The translations under genes and the position numbers were made by a program. The notes under the pieces were generated by a model, which was not told the origin of the DNA, made no database searches, and was given only the letters and a program-made list of their open reading frames with translations. Below are positions 51,698 through 60,403 of a stretch of DNA of 64,000 nucleotides, piece by piece. Each line of letters starts with the position of its first letter. Within the stretch, counting starts at the first letter, position 1. The stretch comes from Microbulbifer litoralis. GTDB lineage: Bacteria; Pseudomonadota; Gammaproteobacteria; Pseudomonadales; Cellvibrionaceae. The stretch spans positions 1 to 64,000 of the forward strand of contig NZ_JALKCV010000014.1 of the NCBI RefSeq assembly GCF_023634065.1, given 5' to 3'.

Positions 51698-52264
51698 ATG
51701 GACAAGCGCGAGCAACTGGTGCGGGCAGCATTCGATCTCTTTTACCGGGAAGGTATCCACGCGGTGGGCATCAATCGCGTGTTGGCGGAGTCCGGGGTGG
51801 CCAAGAAAACCCTGTATCACCATTTCCCGGCCAAGGACGCTCTGATCGAGGCCACCATCGAATACCGCGACCGCCGTTTCAGCGACTGGCTCAGGCATCG
51901 CATGGCATCGGTCCCGGCGGGGCGCGAGGCCCTGCTGGCGCTGTTCGATGCCCTGGATGACTGGTTTCACGGCCGGGCAACCGATATCCAGGCGTTCCAC
52001 GGCTGCTATTTCATCAACGTGAGCGCCGAGTTCGGCGATCCGGCGCATCCGATCCACGCCCGCTGCGCCCGGCACAAGGCGTCGATCCGCAGCCTGTTGG
52101 CGGAGCATGTGAACCACTGCGCGGAGAGTGCCGAACAGGCTTCCTACCTGCTCGACACCCTGTGTCTGCTCAAGGAAGGGGCCATCGTCCGGGCGCATGT
52201 CGAGGGGGATCGACGGGCCGCACAACAGGCCCGGCAGGTGGTGGCCGGCCTGCTAGTGGACTAA
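51698..52264 (+). CDS. TetR-family transcriptional regulator
   Basis: 188 residues. The N-terminal helix-turn-helix (~5-50) reads LVRAAFDLFYREGIHAVGIN then VAKKTLYHHFPAKDALIEA, the TetR signature. The C-terminal ligand-binding region (~60-188) contains FHGCYFINVSAEFGD, common in the group that regulates small efflux or detoxification genes. It probably represses its own gene and the HPP gene through the palindromes at 51601-51642. Its stop overlaps the stop of the convergent cyclase gene by three bases. Confidence 0.92.
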   Translation: MDKREQLVRAAFDLFYREGIHAVGINRVLAESGVAKKTLYHHFPAKDALIEATIEYRDRRFSDWLRHRMASVPAGREALLALFDALDDWFHGRATDIQAFHGCYFINVSAEFGDPAHPIHARCARHKASIRSLLAEHVNHCAESAEQASYLLDTLCLLKEGAIVRAHVEGDRRAAQQARQVVAGLLVD

Positions 52265-53259
52265 CGCACGGGAATCGCCACCGGGCTCATGGGACCCGCG
52301 TCGGCGCCGCGCAGTTTCAGCGAATTGCCTATGAAGGCGAATTCATATACCCGGTCGCGGGCCAGGGCTTCCAGGTTGACCACCTCCAGAATCGGCACCC
52401 CCTGTTGCGCGAGCAGGTAGGTATGTACCGGAATGTAATTGCCCTCCACCCGGGATGGAAATGCCTCCGGGGCGATATTGTCCGCGCCGATAATCATGGC
52501 CCCGGCATCTTCCGCCAGAAACTGTGCGGCGTCCATAGTGAGGCCGGGATAGTTTTCCTGGTAGGTTTCGGCCCTGTCGTAGTCCCGCATGCGACCGGTG
52601 CGGATCAGCACCACATCCCCCCGTTCCAGCGCCACTTGCTGCCGTTCCAGCGCCTGTTTCAGGTCTTTCACGGTTATCCGGTAGTTGTCCGCCAGCTGGG
52701 GCAGGTCTTTTGCCGCTGCGATATCGATCATCACGCCCCGGGCGATGACCGGGGGAATGGTCTCGGCGCCGGCGACAGTCCAGCCCCGGTCTCCCTGGTA
52801 CTGATCGGCGGTGAAGCCATTCCAGATTTCGCCATTGAGCCCGAAGTGGCTCAGGGCATCGATATGGGTGCCGCTGTGGGTGTACATGGAGATGGCACTG
52901 CCGCTGTAGCTGACGTGCCGGTTGATGTCTTCCCCGAGGTTCATGGGATCTGCGATCCGGTTACCCCGGGGAGTGTGGGTCATCCAGAAACGGTAGGGTG
53001 GGTCCCCGGCAATATGGACGCCGGGCATGCCGATATAGTACTCCACGGAAAGATCGTACACCTCGCCGCTACTGATGCGGGAGAGAATGTGGAGTCGCGA
53101 CTCGGGTGTCATCAGGTTGAGGCGCCCGCGCTCGTCTTCCGGGCCCCAGGGGCTCTGGCCGACATCGCTGTCTGGCTGGGCGGGGGAGGGGGCCGACAGT
53201 AGCCCGGTCAGCAGCAGGGCAGCGCCCCGGGGCAGGAGGGATTTCCCGATTCTGAACAT
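52261..53259 (-). CDS. Exported cyclase-family (kynurenine formamidase-like) hydrolase
   Basis: 332 residues from the ATG at 53259 (GAGG 6 bases upstream), which gives a signal peptide (1 to ~25, SAPSPAQ). The longer frame to 53766 lies over the LysR gene and is not coding. The metal-binding motif of the cyclase/formamidase family is present: YTHSGTHIDALSHF (HxGTHxDxxxH), with GDVVLIRTG and a late E. Family members hydrolyse N-formyl-kynurenine, isatin or related amides, so the reaction is uncertain. It is divergent from a LysR gene, which probably regulates it. Confidence 0.85.
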   Translation of the reverse strand: MFRIGKSLLPRGAALLLTGLLSAPSPAQPDSDVGQSPWGPEDERGRLNLMTPESRLHILSRISSGEVYDLSVEYYIGMPGVHIAGDPPYRFWMTHTPRGNRIADPMNLGEDINRHVSYSGSAISMYTHSGTHIDALSHFGLNGEIWNGFTADQYQGDRGWTVAGAETIPPVIARGVMIDIAAAKDLPQLADNYRITVKDLKQALERQQVALERGDVVLIRTGRMRDYDRAETYQENYPGLTMDAAQFLAEDAGAMIIGADNIAPEAFPSRVEGNYIPVHTYLLAQQGVPILEVVNLEALARDRVYEFAFIGNSLKLRGADAGPMSPVAIPVR

Positions 53260-53400
53260 AATGACCTCGTTTCCATTGCAGGGGATTTGAGGCCACTCTA
53301 TTGATTTCTCGGAGTGAAATAATCGTGATAACTTTCCATAAACTGTTAATGATTCTTCAATAATCAATTGTGGGTTGGCGGAACTGGGCCCTGGGTGACT

Positions 53401-54294
53401 ATGGATAAACTGGTGGCGCTGACAGTGTTCCGCCGCGTGGTAGAGTTGAACGGTTTCGCCGCCGCGGCGGCGGACCTGGGATATTCCGCGGCGGCCGTCA
53501 GTAAACATGTGCGGGCGCTGGAGTCCGAACTGGGCGCGCGGCTGCTGCACAGGACGACGCGCCGACTCTCCTTGACCGATGCCGGCAGGGCCTACTATCG
53601 CAGTGCCGTCGAGGTGCTGGATCAGGTGCATTCGATGGATGAACTGGCGAAGAGCCTGAGCCAGACGCCGCGGGGGCACCTGCGGGTCAACGCGCCCATG
53701 TCGGTGGGAATAGAGCTGTTGGCCCCGGTGGTCGGCGATTTCCTGGCGACCTATCCCGATATTCATATCGAGTTGTCACTGGACGACAGCCGGGTGGATA
53801 TGCTCCAACAGGGGTTCGATCTCAGTATCAGCGGTGCCAGTGGCCTGAAGGATTCCAGCCTGGTCGGGCGCACACTTGCCGAGTTGCCGCGGCGGGTGTA
53901 CGCCAGCCCGGATTATCTTCGCCAGTGGCCGGCGCCCGAAAGCCCGGAACAACTGGGCGAGCACCGCTGCCTGCTGTACTCGCTGGCGGAAGAAACGGCG
54001 CGATGGCGCTTCGCCAGGGACGGCCGGTCCGAAACCGTAGCCGTGGGTTCCCATCTGGAGATCAATAACTCAATGGCGCTCTGCCAGGCGGCGGTTGCGG
54101 GGGCGGGGATTGCGCTGCTGCCCGAGTTTATCGCCGATCGACATGTCCATTCGGGACGGCTCCGGCCGCTACTCGAAGAGTGGCGGCCGGAGCCCCGGTT
54201 TCTGTACCTGACCTATCCCCGGCACAGGGAGAGTGCGCGGGCATTGCGGGTGTTTGTCGATTTCCTGCTCGAGACATTCCGTACAATACACTAG
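53401..54294 (+). CDS. LysR-family transcriptional regulator
   Basis: 297 residues from the ATG at 53401. The N-terminal winged helix-turn-helix (~1-60: LVALTVFRRVVELNGFAAAA, then SKHVRALESELGARLLHRTTRRL) is typical, and the substrate-binding domain follows (~90-297), of the CrgA/DmlR-like type. It is divergent from the cyclase gene, its likely target. The TAG stop codon lies in the terminal CTAG of a 164-bp mobile element, so the original C-terminus may have been altered by the insertion. Confidence 0.9.
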   Translation: MDKLVALTVFRRVVELNGFAAAAADLGYSAAAVSKHVRALESELGARLLHRTTRRLSLTDAGRAYYRSAVEVLDQVHSMDELAKSLSQTPRGHLRVNAPMSVGIELLAPVVGDFLATYPDIHIELSLDDSRVDMLQQGFDLSISGASGLKDSSLVGRTLAELPRRVYASPDYLRQWPAPESPEQLGEHRCLLYSLAEETARWRFARDGRSETVAVGSHLEINNSMALCQAAVAGAGIALLPEFIADRHVHSGRLRPLLEEWRPEPRFLYLTYPRHRESARALRVFVDFLLETFRTIH

Positions 54295-54454
54295 TGGTCC
54301 ATGCGAAAAGTTTGGTGACTAAGGAGCACAGCCAAAGTGTTCAGATCAAGGCGAGAAAGCGCAGGAATAGTGGTTCTATTTCAAGCTTTCTCAACGCAGA
54401 GCTGGACGCTTTGGCGACGCGAACAGTTACACAACTTTCCGCATGGACCACTAG
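54291..54454 (+). repeat. 164-bp MITE-like element, best-preserved copy
   Basis: CTAGTGGTCCATGCG ... CGCATGGACCACTAG: 15-bp terminal repeats with one long inner mirror. The left CTAG contains the LysR stop, and the right CTAG contains, on the other strand, the stop of the GH3 gene. The element fills the whole gap between these two convergent genes. Confidence 0.92.
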
Positions 54455-57027
54455 CCCCCACAGCGGATTTGCGCCGATTCCGCGGCGCCCGGCACATACT
54501 TGATATTGGCCACCGCCAGCGACAGCGGGCCTTCACTGCTGAGCGACAGGCTGTTGGAGATCCGCGAGAAGTCCGCGCCGTCCTCGGCAAAGCACTGCAG
54601 GTCGATGGTCAGTTGCGACCAGTCGCCGGTGGGCAGTGACTGCAGCGGCTCCTGCAGTGGCAGTTGGCCGGTACAGCCATCGGCGCAGGCGATCTGTGCG
54701 AACACCGGTTTTCCGGGCAGTTGATCCACGCGGATATCCAGCGACAGCGCGGCGTTCTCCTTGATGTAGCGGCTCAGGTCCTGCGGCTTCTGGGCGCTGA
54801 GCCGCACACTGCCGCCGCGCAGGCCTTTCCAGTCGATCAGGCGGGCGTCCTCCTGGGATTCCATGTCGATGGAGGCCACGGTGATATTGTCGTCCCCGCC
54901 GCTGCTGGCGCGGTTGCCGGTGACGGCCACCGGGTCGCGGCCGTTTTCGGCGATCACCAGCTGCCAGGGCGCGCGTGGGCGGGATACCATCAGCCAGGCG
55001 TCTTCCAGTGCGCCGTCGGCGTAGGTCTCACCGTCGTCCGGCAGGTTGTTGCTGATCTGGGTGTTGTCGCCGTAGTGCAAGCCATAGCCATAGGTGAACA
55101 GCGGTTTGTAATCGTCGTCGCCGTGGTTGATGACGGTCTGGTGGACCAGGCGCGGCCAGGTGAAGGACAGGCGACCGGTGAAGTCGTACTGTTTTTTACC
55201 CTCGGCGTCGGTCAGTATCACGTCGGCGACTCCGGCGCCCTCGGAGCCCGGCAACCAGGCGGCGACGAAGGCATCGGACGCATTCATTTCCTTGTTGACC
55301 CACAGCGGGCGGCCGGAGAGGAAGATGCTGACCACCGGGATCTTCTGCTGCTGCAGTTTCTGCAGCAGATCCAGGTCGGTCTTGGTGCCCAGCTGGTACT
55401 CGATGCTGGCCAGGTCGCCGTGCCACTCGGCGTAGGGATTCTCGCCGAAGACCACCACCGCCACATCGGGTTTGCCGCCATCGTCGAAGGTGTCCGATTC
55501 GAAGCTGCCGTTCGCGCTCAGCACTGCCTCGCCACCGGCCGCGCTGACTGCGCTGCTGATGCCGTCGTAGATGGAAGTGGCCCCGGGGAAATCGGCATCG
55601 GTGTTGCCGGTGCCCTGCCAGGAGATGGTCCAGCCACCGCTCTGCTTGGCGATATTGTCCGCCGCGTCACCGGCCACCAGGATGTTCTGTTTCGGGTCCA
55701 GCGGCAGCAGGCCGCCGTTGTTCTTCAGCAGCACCAGGGATTTGCGCACTGCCTCGCGGGCGATGGCGCGGTGCTCCGGGCTGCCCATGATATCGGTGCG
55801 GCCGGCCAGTGGCTGGTTGCGCTCGAACAGGCCCGCGCGCAGTTTGACACGCAGGATGCGGGAGACGGCGTCGTCCAGCCGCTCGGCGGAGATCTCGCCG
55901 CTTTTGGCCTGGGCCAGGGTGTTCTTGTACAGGGGTTTCCAGTCGGACGGCACCATGAACATGTCCAGGCCGGCGTTGATGGCCTGGGGGCAGCTTTCCA
56001 CGGTGCAACCCTCGACGAAACGGTGGCCGTTCCAGTCGCCGACCACGAAACCGTCGAAGCCGAGGCGCTCCTTGAGGATGTCGGTCAGCAGGTACTTGTG
56101 GCCGTGCAGGCGCTTGCCGTTCCAACTGTTGAAGGAGGCCATCACCGTTTGCACGCCGGCCTCGAGGGCGCTGATATAGCCGGCGGCGTGTATCTCGGCC
56201 AGCTCTTTCTCACTGATCCGGGTGTCGCCGCGGTCGATACCGCGCTGGGTGCCGCCGTCGCCAATAAAGTGCTTGGTGGCGGAGACCAGGTGGCGGCCGT
56301 CGAGGAAGGTGTCGCGATCCTTCTCGCCCTGGATGCCTTCCACCATCTGCTCGGCGTACTGCTGCACGATGCGCGGGTCTTCGGAGTAGCTCTCGAAGGT
56401 GCGGCCCCAGCGGTCGTCGCGCACCACGGCGACGGTGGGGGCGAAGGTCCAGTTGATGCCGGTGACCGCCACTTCCCGGGCGGTGGCCTCGCCGATACGG
56501 CGGATCAGCTCCGGGTCGCGCGCGGCGCCGAGGCCGATATTGTGCGGGAACAGCGTCGCACCGATCACGTTGTTGTGACCGTGCACGGCGTCGCTGCCCC
56601 AGATCACCGGGATGGCGACGCCGCCGTCGGAGGTATCCATGGAGGCCTCATAGTAGGCGTCCGCCATGGCCAGCCAGTCTTCCGGGGTCGCGAACTTGTC
56701 GTTGTCGGGGTAGGTGCCGCCGCCGTTGAGAATGGAGCCCAGGTGGTATTTCTTTACATCCTCCGGGGTCACGTACTTGATTTCCGCCTGGATCAGCTGT
56801 CCCACTTTCTCCTCGACGGACATCCGGGACAGCAGGTCGGCGATCCTGGTTTCCAGCTCCGGGTCGCGCGGCAGGGCGGGCTGTAGTTCCGGCCAGGCGC
56901 TCGAGGTGCCGGCCTCCGGTGTCGACTTGGATTTTTGCCCGGGTGTCGGCGCATCGCTATCGCCGCAAGCTGACAGGGCGGCGCACAGTGCCAGGGCGCA
57001 GGCCGCACGGGTGTATCTGTGGAACAT
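54451..57027 (-). CDS. GH3 beta-glucosidase/exoglucanase lipoprotein
   Basis: 858 residues from the ATG at 57027 (TGGAG 6 bases upstream). Lipoprotein signal with lipobox LSAC (Cys ~20), so it is membrane-anchored. GH3 (alpha/beta)8 barrel (~45-390): nucleophile D331 in FVVGDWNGH, with KHFIGDGGTQRG and GRTFESYSEDP as substrate-binding blocks. The second domain (~420-640) contains the acid/base region, and a C-terminal beta-sandwich (~690-858) looks like a carbohydrate-binding module. The architecture resembles marine exo-1,3/1,4-beta-glucanases. Its TAG stop comes from the mobile element at 54291-54454. It is divergent from the AraC-type regulator. Confidence 0.9.
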   Translation of the reverse strand: MFHRYTRAACALALCAALSACGDSDAPTPGQKSKSTPEAGTSSAWPELQPALPRDPELETRIADLLSRMSVEEKVGQLIQAEIKYVTPEDVKKYHLGSILNGGGTYPDNDKFATPEDWLAMADAYYEASMDTSDGGVAIPVIWGSDAVHGHNNVIGATLFPHNIGLGAARDPELIRRIGEATAREVAVTGINWTFAPTVAVVRDDRWGRTFESYSEDPRIVQQYAEQMVEGIQGEKDRDTFLDGRHLVSATKHFIGDGGTQRGIDRGDTRISEKELAEIHAAGYISALEAGVQTVMASFNSWNGKRLHGHKYLLTDILKERLGFDGFVVGDWNGHRFVEGCTVESCPQAINAGLDMFMVPSDWKPLYKNTLAQAKSGEISAERLDDAVSRILRVKLRAGLFERNQPLAGRTDIMGSPEHRAIAREAVRKSLVLLKNNGGLLPLDPKQNILVAGDAADNIAKQSGGWTISWQGTGNTDADFPGATSIYDGISSAVSAAGGEAVLSANGSFESDTFDDGGKPDVAVVVFGENPYAEWHGDLASIEYQLGTKTDLDLLQKLQQQKIPVVSIFLSGRPLWVNKEMNASDAFVAAWLPGSEGAGVADVILTDAEGKKQYDFTGRLSFTWPRLVHQTVINHGDDDYKPLFTYGYGLHYGDNTQISNNLPDDGETYADGALEDAWLMVSRPRAPWQLVIAENGRDPVAVTGNRASSGGDDNITVASIDMESQEDARLIDWKGLRGGSVRLSAQKPQDLSRYIKENAALSLDIRVDQLPGKPVFAQIACADGCTGQLPLQEPLQSLPTGDWSQLTIDLQCFAEDGADFSRISNSLSLSSEGPLSLAVANIKYVPGAAESAQIRCGG

Positions 57028-57332
57028 GGCTACTCCAGATGACTTGTCTGTATCGGGGGTGTCTGTGCCCCCTTTGTTTTTTTCTGTGTTGCCCCTGCGT
57101 GCCCGGTGGGGCCGGGGAGGCATAACAACGTGCGGCCTATTCTGGTGGCTCCGGGGAGAGGATTCGTCCTGATTCGCCCCGTTTCACAATGTTGGACGTT
57201 CGACTTTCTCCGTCGCGGGAAGTCTGACCGTTTCCGTCCGCGGTGTCTGCACAAATATTGCACGCTTGCGCGCCGCCGGCGGCCGGATTAGTCTTTGCCG
57301 CAAAACAATAAGTACCAGAGAAGACGAGAAAC
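57028..57332. other. Divergent promoter region, GH3 / AraC
   Basis: Should hold both promoters; no operator recognised by eye. Confidence 0.4.
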
Positions 57333-58535
57333 ATGGATATCCTGCTGTTCAATTTCCACGATGTGGTGCTGATGATGACCGCCTACCAGTGCACCCTGTT
57401 CGGGTTGCTGCTGCTGGTCATCAGGCGGGAGGGCTATATCAGCAATGTGTTGCTGGCGCTCTTCCTGTTTACCCAGGCCGCCATCCCGGTGGATATCCTG
57501 ATCAATTTCGGGGCCGGCTTCCGCCAGTGGGCCATCCAGGCCTCGCCCAACCTGTTCTATGTCTTCGGCTTCGCCTACTGGCTGGAGGGGCCGCTGCTGC
57601 TCTGGTATGTACGTTCGCTGATCTACCGCGACTACCGCCTGAAGCGCTTCGACCTGATCTATCTGGTGCCGTTCGTCGCCTATGCGCTGTTTGAATATAT
57701 TTCCTACTTCCGCTTCGACAGCGAGACCAAAGTTGCCATGCTACAGGGCTATACGCCCTACGACGAGACACTGCTGAACCTGGTGATCGGCTTCGGGCGC
57801 GAGGTCTTGCGGGTGGTGTTCGGCGCGCTGGCGCTGCTGGAGATCCGCAACTGCCGGCGGCAGATGCGCGACACTTACTCCAATGTCGACAAGATCGATT
57901 TCAAGTGGCTGCTGATCCTGGTCTGGGGTTTCCTGGCGCTGCGTGGCTGGGCCGTGCTGGTGAATATCGCCCTGACTCTGGCGGCCCACCTGGATGTGAT
58001 GGTGGACTTCCGCATCATGGGGCTGGCCAGCAACTACACGGTGTTTATCCTGATCAGCGCGATGATCTTCTTCAGCCTGAGTTACTCGTCCATGTTCGAA
58101 GGGCTGGACGGGCGCGACTCGAAAGATACGGCGGGAGACACCGAGACGGGGTCGGACAAGCCGGCCGTGGACAGCCAACTGGTGGACAAGATCACCCGCT
58201 ATATGGAACAGGAAAAGCCCTACCTGGCGCCCACGCTGACGCTGGAGCAGCTGTCCACACAGCTGGAGGTGCCCAAGCGCACCCTGTCGAACGTGATCAA
58301 CCGACACTTCGAGCGCAACTTTTTCGAGTTCATCAACCACTACCGCATCGAGGAGGCCAAGCGGCGCCTCGCCGATCCGGTGCAGGCGGAGCAGACGGTG
58401 ATGGAGATCATGCTCGACTCGGGCTTCAACACCAAGGCGACCTTCAACTCCTTCTTCAAGAAACTGGTGGGCATGACGCCCACCGAGTTCCGCCACCGCA
58501 GCCTGCCGGAGAAGCCGACCTCTGCGGCGGTGTGA
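57333..58535 (+). CDS. Membrane-bound AraC-family regulator
   Basis: 400 residues. The N-terminal half has seven or so hydrophobic segments (about residues 10-30, 37-57, 68-95, 108-130, 150-168, 190-212 and 228-250). The C-terminal AraC helix-turn-helix domain (~290-392) reads LTLEQLSTQLEVPKRTLSNV then MLDSGFNTKATFNSFFKK and MTPTEFR. Regulators of this shape are found beside glycan-utilisation genes, where they are thought to sense an oligosaccharide at the membrane. It is divergent from the GH3 gene and next to the sugar porter, so these are the likely targets. Confidence 0.88.
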   Translation: MDILLFNFHDVVLMMTAYQCTLFGLLLLVIRREGYISNVLLALFLFTQAAIPVDILINFGAGFRQWAIQASPNLFYVFGFAYWLEGPLLLWYVRSLIYRDYRLKRFDLIYLVPFVAYALFEYISYFRFDSETKVAMLQGYTPYDETLLNLVIGFGREVLRVVFGALALLEIRNCRRQMRDTYSNVDKIDFKWLLILVWGFLALRGWAVLVNIALTLAAHLDVMVDFRIMGLASNYTVFILISAMIFFSLSYSSMFEGLDGRDSKDTAGDTETGSDKPAVDSQLVDKITRYMEQEKPYLAPTLTLEQLSTQLEVPKRTLSNVINRHFERNFFEFINHYRIEEAKRRLADPVQAEQTVMEIMLDSGFNTKATFNSFFKKLVGMTPTEFRHRSLPEKPTSAAV

Positions 58536-58741
58536 GGTGCGTTGGTGGTGATGGTAGGGCGCGCACCGTTGAGCGGGCCTGTGGAAGGTTGCCGGAGTTC
58601 AGTTCGTAAGGAGACTCCGGGGCGGCCCTGCTGCCGGTGGCTGCTTGTTCAACAGCCTCATCGGCAATCGTTTCACAAACAGCCCCCGACAGCAGGACCT
58701 CCACATTCGGCTTTGTATTCTTTTCCTGCCGTAGAGTCCCG

Positions 58742-60193
58742 TCAGCCCTGCATCTGCTCCAGCTCCAGCCCCTTGGTCTCGTGCACCAGGTAGATGACGA
58801 AGGCGATGGAGAGCACCGCGAACAGCGTGTAGATACCGTAGGCACCGGCGAGACCGATACCGGCCAGCATGATCGGGAAGGTCATGGTGATACCGAAGTT
58901 GGCGCCCCACTGGAAGAGGCCGGACACCGCCAGGCCGGAGCCGCGGATCTGGTTGGGGAACATCTCGCCCAGCATGGTCCACATGGCGGGGCCCCAGGAT
59001 CCGTTGAAGAAGAACACATAGGCGTTGGCCGCGACCAGCGCCAGCAGGCCCATGCCCTGGGACAGTTGCAGCTTGCCGCCGGCATCCAGCGTGGCGTTGG
59101 TGAAGGCGAAGGCCACCAGCCCGAGCGTCACCGCCATGCCGATAGAGCCCACCAGCAGCAGCGGCCTGCGGCCGATGCGGTCGATCAGCGCGATGGTGAT
59201 CAGGCAGGCGCCGATACTGACCGCGCCGGAGATGATATTGATCAGCAGCGCGTCCGCCTCGGAGAAGCCCACCGCCTGCCACAGTACGGCGCCGTAGTAG
59301 AAGACCACGTTGATGCCCACCAGCTGCTGGAAAGTCGCGAGGCCGATGCCGACCCAGACGATCTTGCGCACGCGGCCCAATTTGTCCAGCAGGTCGCGCA
59401 TGCGCGGCTTGTGGTCGCCGGCGATGGAGTTGCGGATATCCGAGAGTTTCCCGTCCACCGCGGCGGCACCGTAGAGTTTGCCCAGCACGGCTTTGGCCTT
59501 GTCGGTCTGCTTGGACAGCACCAGGAAGCGCGGGCTCTCGGGAATCAACAGCAGCGACAGGAAAAACAGCGCGGCCGGGGCGATTTCCACCCAGAACATC
59601 CAGCGCCAGGCGTTGTAGCCCATCCACCATTCGTTGACGGCGGAACCGGCCACCTGTGCCAGCCAGTAGTTGCTGACAAAGGCACAGAAGAGCCCGGAGA
59701 TGATCGCGATCTGGTTGATGGTGATCAGGCGGCCGCGCATCGCCGCCGGCGCCACCTCACTGATATAGGCCGGCGACATCACGCTGGCCGCGCCGACAGC
59801 CAGGCCGCCGAGAATGCGGTAGAAGACAAACTCGGCCGAGCCCGCGGCGACACCGGAGCCCCAGGCGCTGGCGATAAAGAACACCGCCGAGATCAGCAGC
59901 AGGTTCTTGCGGCCCCAGCGGTCCGCCAGGCGGCCGGCGAAGAAGGCGCCCACGGCGCAGCCGAGCAGCATCGAGGCCACATTGAAGCCGGTGCCGGCGG
60001 TATCGGAATTGAACGCCTGTTGCAGGCCGGTCACGGTGCCGTTGATGACGCCGCTGTCGAACCCGAACAGGAAGCCGCCGATGGTGGCGACACCGCAGAT
60101 CAGGATGATAAAGGCCAGGGGAGGGGAGTCCGTCCTGCCCGCGGCCAGGGCATCCGGGCCGGGGGTGTTGGAATGGGGCTCGATCGCTTGCAT
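58742..60193 (-). CDS. MFS sugar porter
   Basis: 483 residues, twelve hydrophobic segments, GGAAG 6 bases before the start. Sugar-porter signatures: GFLFGFDSGVINGT in helix 1, GRLADRWGRKN in loop 2-3, PAYISEVAPAAMRGRL in helix 4-5, PESPRFLVLSKQ after helix 6, LVGINVVFYYG in helix 7 and HETKGLELEQMQ at the end. Related to glucose, xylose or cellobiose:H+ symporters; the sugar is probably glucose or a short glucan made by the GH3 and GH5 enzymes around it. Confidence 0.93.
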   Translation of the reverse strand: MQAIEPHSNTPGPDALAAGRTDSPPLAFIILICGVATIGGFLFGFDSGVINGTVTGLQQAFNSDTAGTGFNVASMLLGCAVGAFFAGRLADRWGRKNLLLISAVFFIASAWGSGVAAGSAEFVFYRILGGLAVGAASVMSPAYISEVAPAAMRGRLITINQIAIISGLFCAFVSNYWLAQVAGSAVNEWWMGYNAWRWMFWVEIAPAALFFLSLLLIPESPRFLVLSKQTDKAKAVLGKLYGAAAVDGKLSDIRNSIAGDHKPRMRDLLDKLGRVRKIVWVGIGLATFQQLVGINVVFYYGAVLWQAVGFSEADALLINIISGAVSIGACLITIALIDRIGRRPLLLVGSIGMAVTLGLVAFAFTNATLDAGGKLQLSQGMGLLALVAANAYVFFFNGSWGPAMWTMLGEMFPNQIRGSGLAVSGLFQWGANFGITMTFPIMLAGIGLAGAYGIYTLFAVLSIAFVIYLVHETKGLELEQMQG

Positions 60194-60403
60194 GGGTTAC
60201 TTCCTGCGTCGTTATTGTGTAGTACGGGCCGGGCGGTGGCCCGGCATCAATGCAGCCGGATTCGGCGGGCTGGCATAATGGATGGAACGGGCCCGCGAGA
60301 TCGTCCTACTTTAAGAGAAATCGTAAAGTTGGACGGCGTCAGGATGTGCCACCTTCTCGCTGTACGCCGAACAGGTGGCACGCTCGCCCGTTTCCCGCCG
60401 GAC

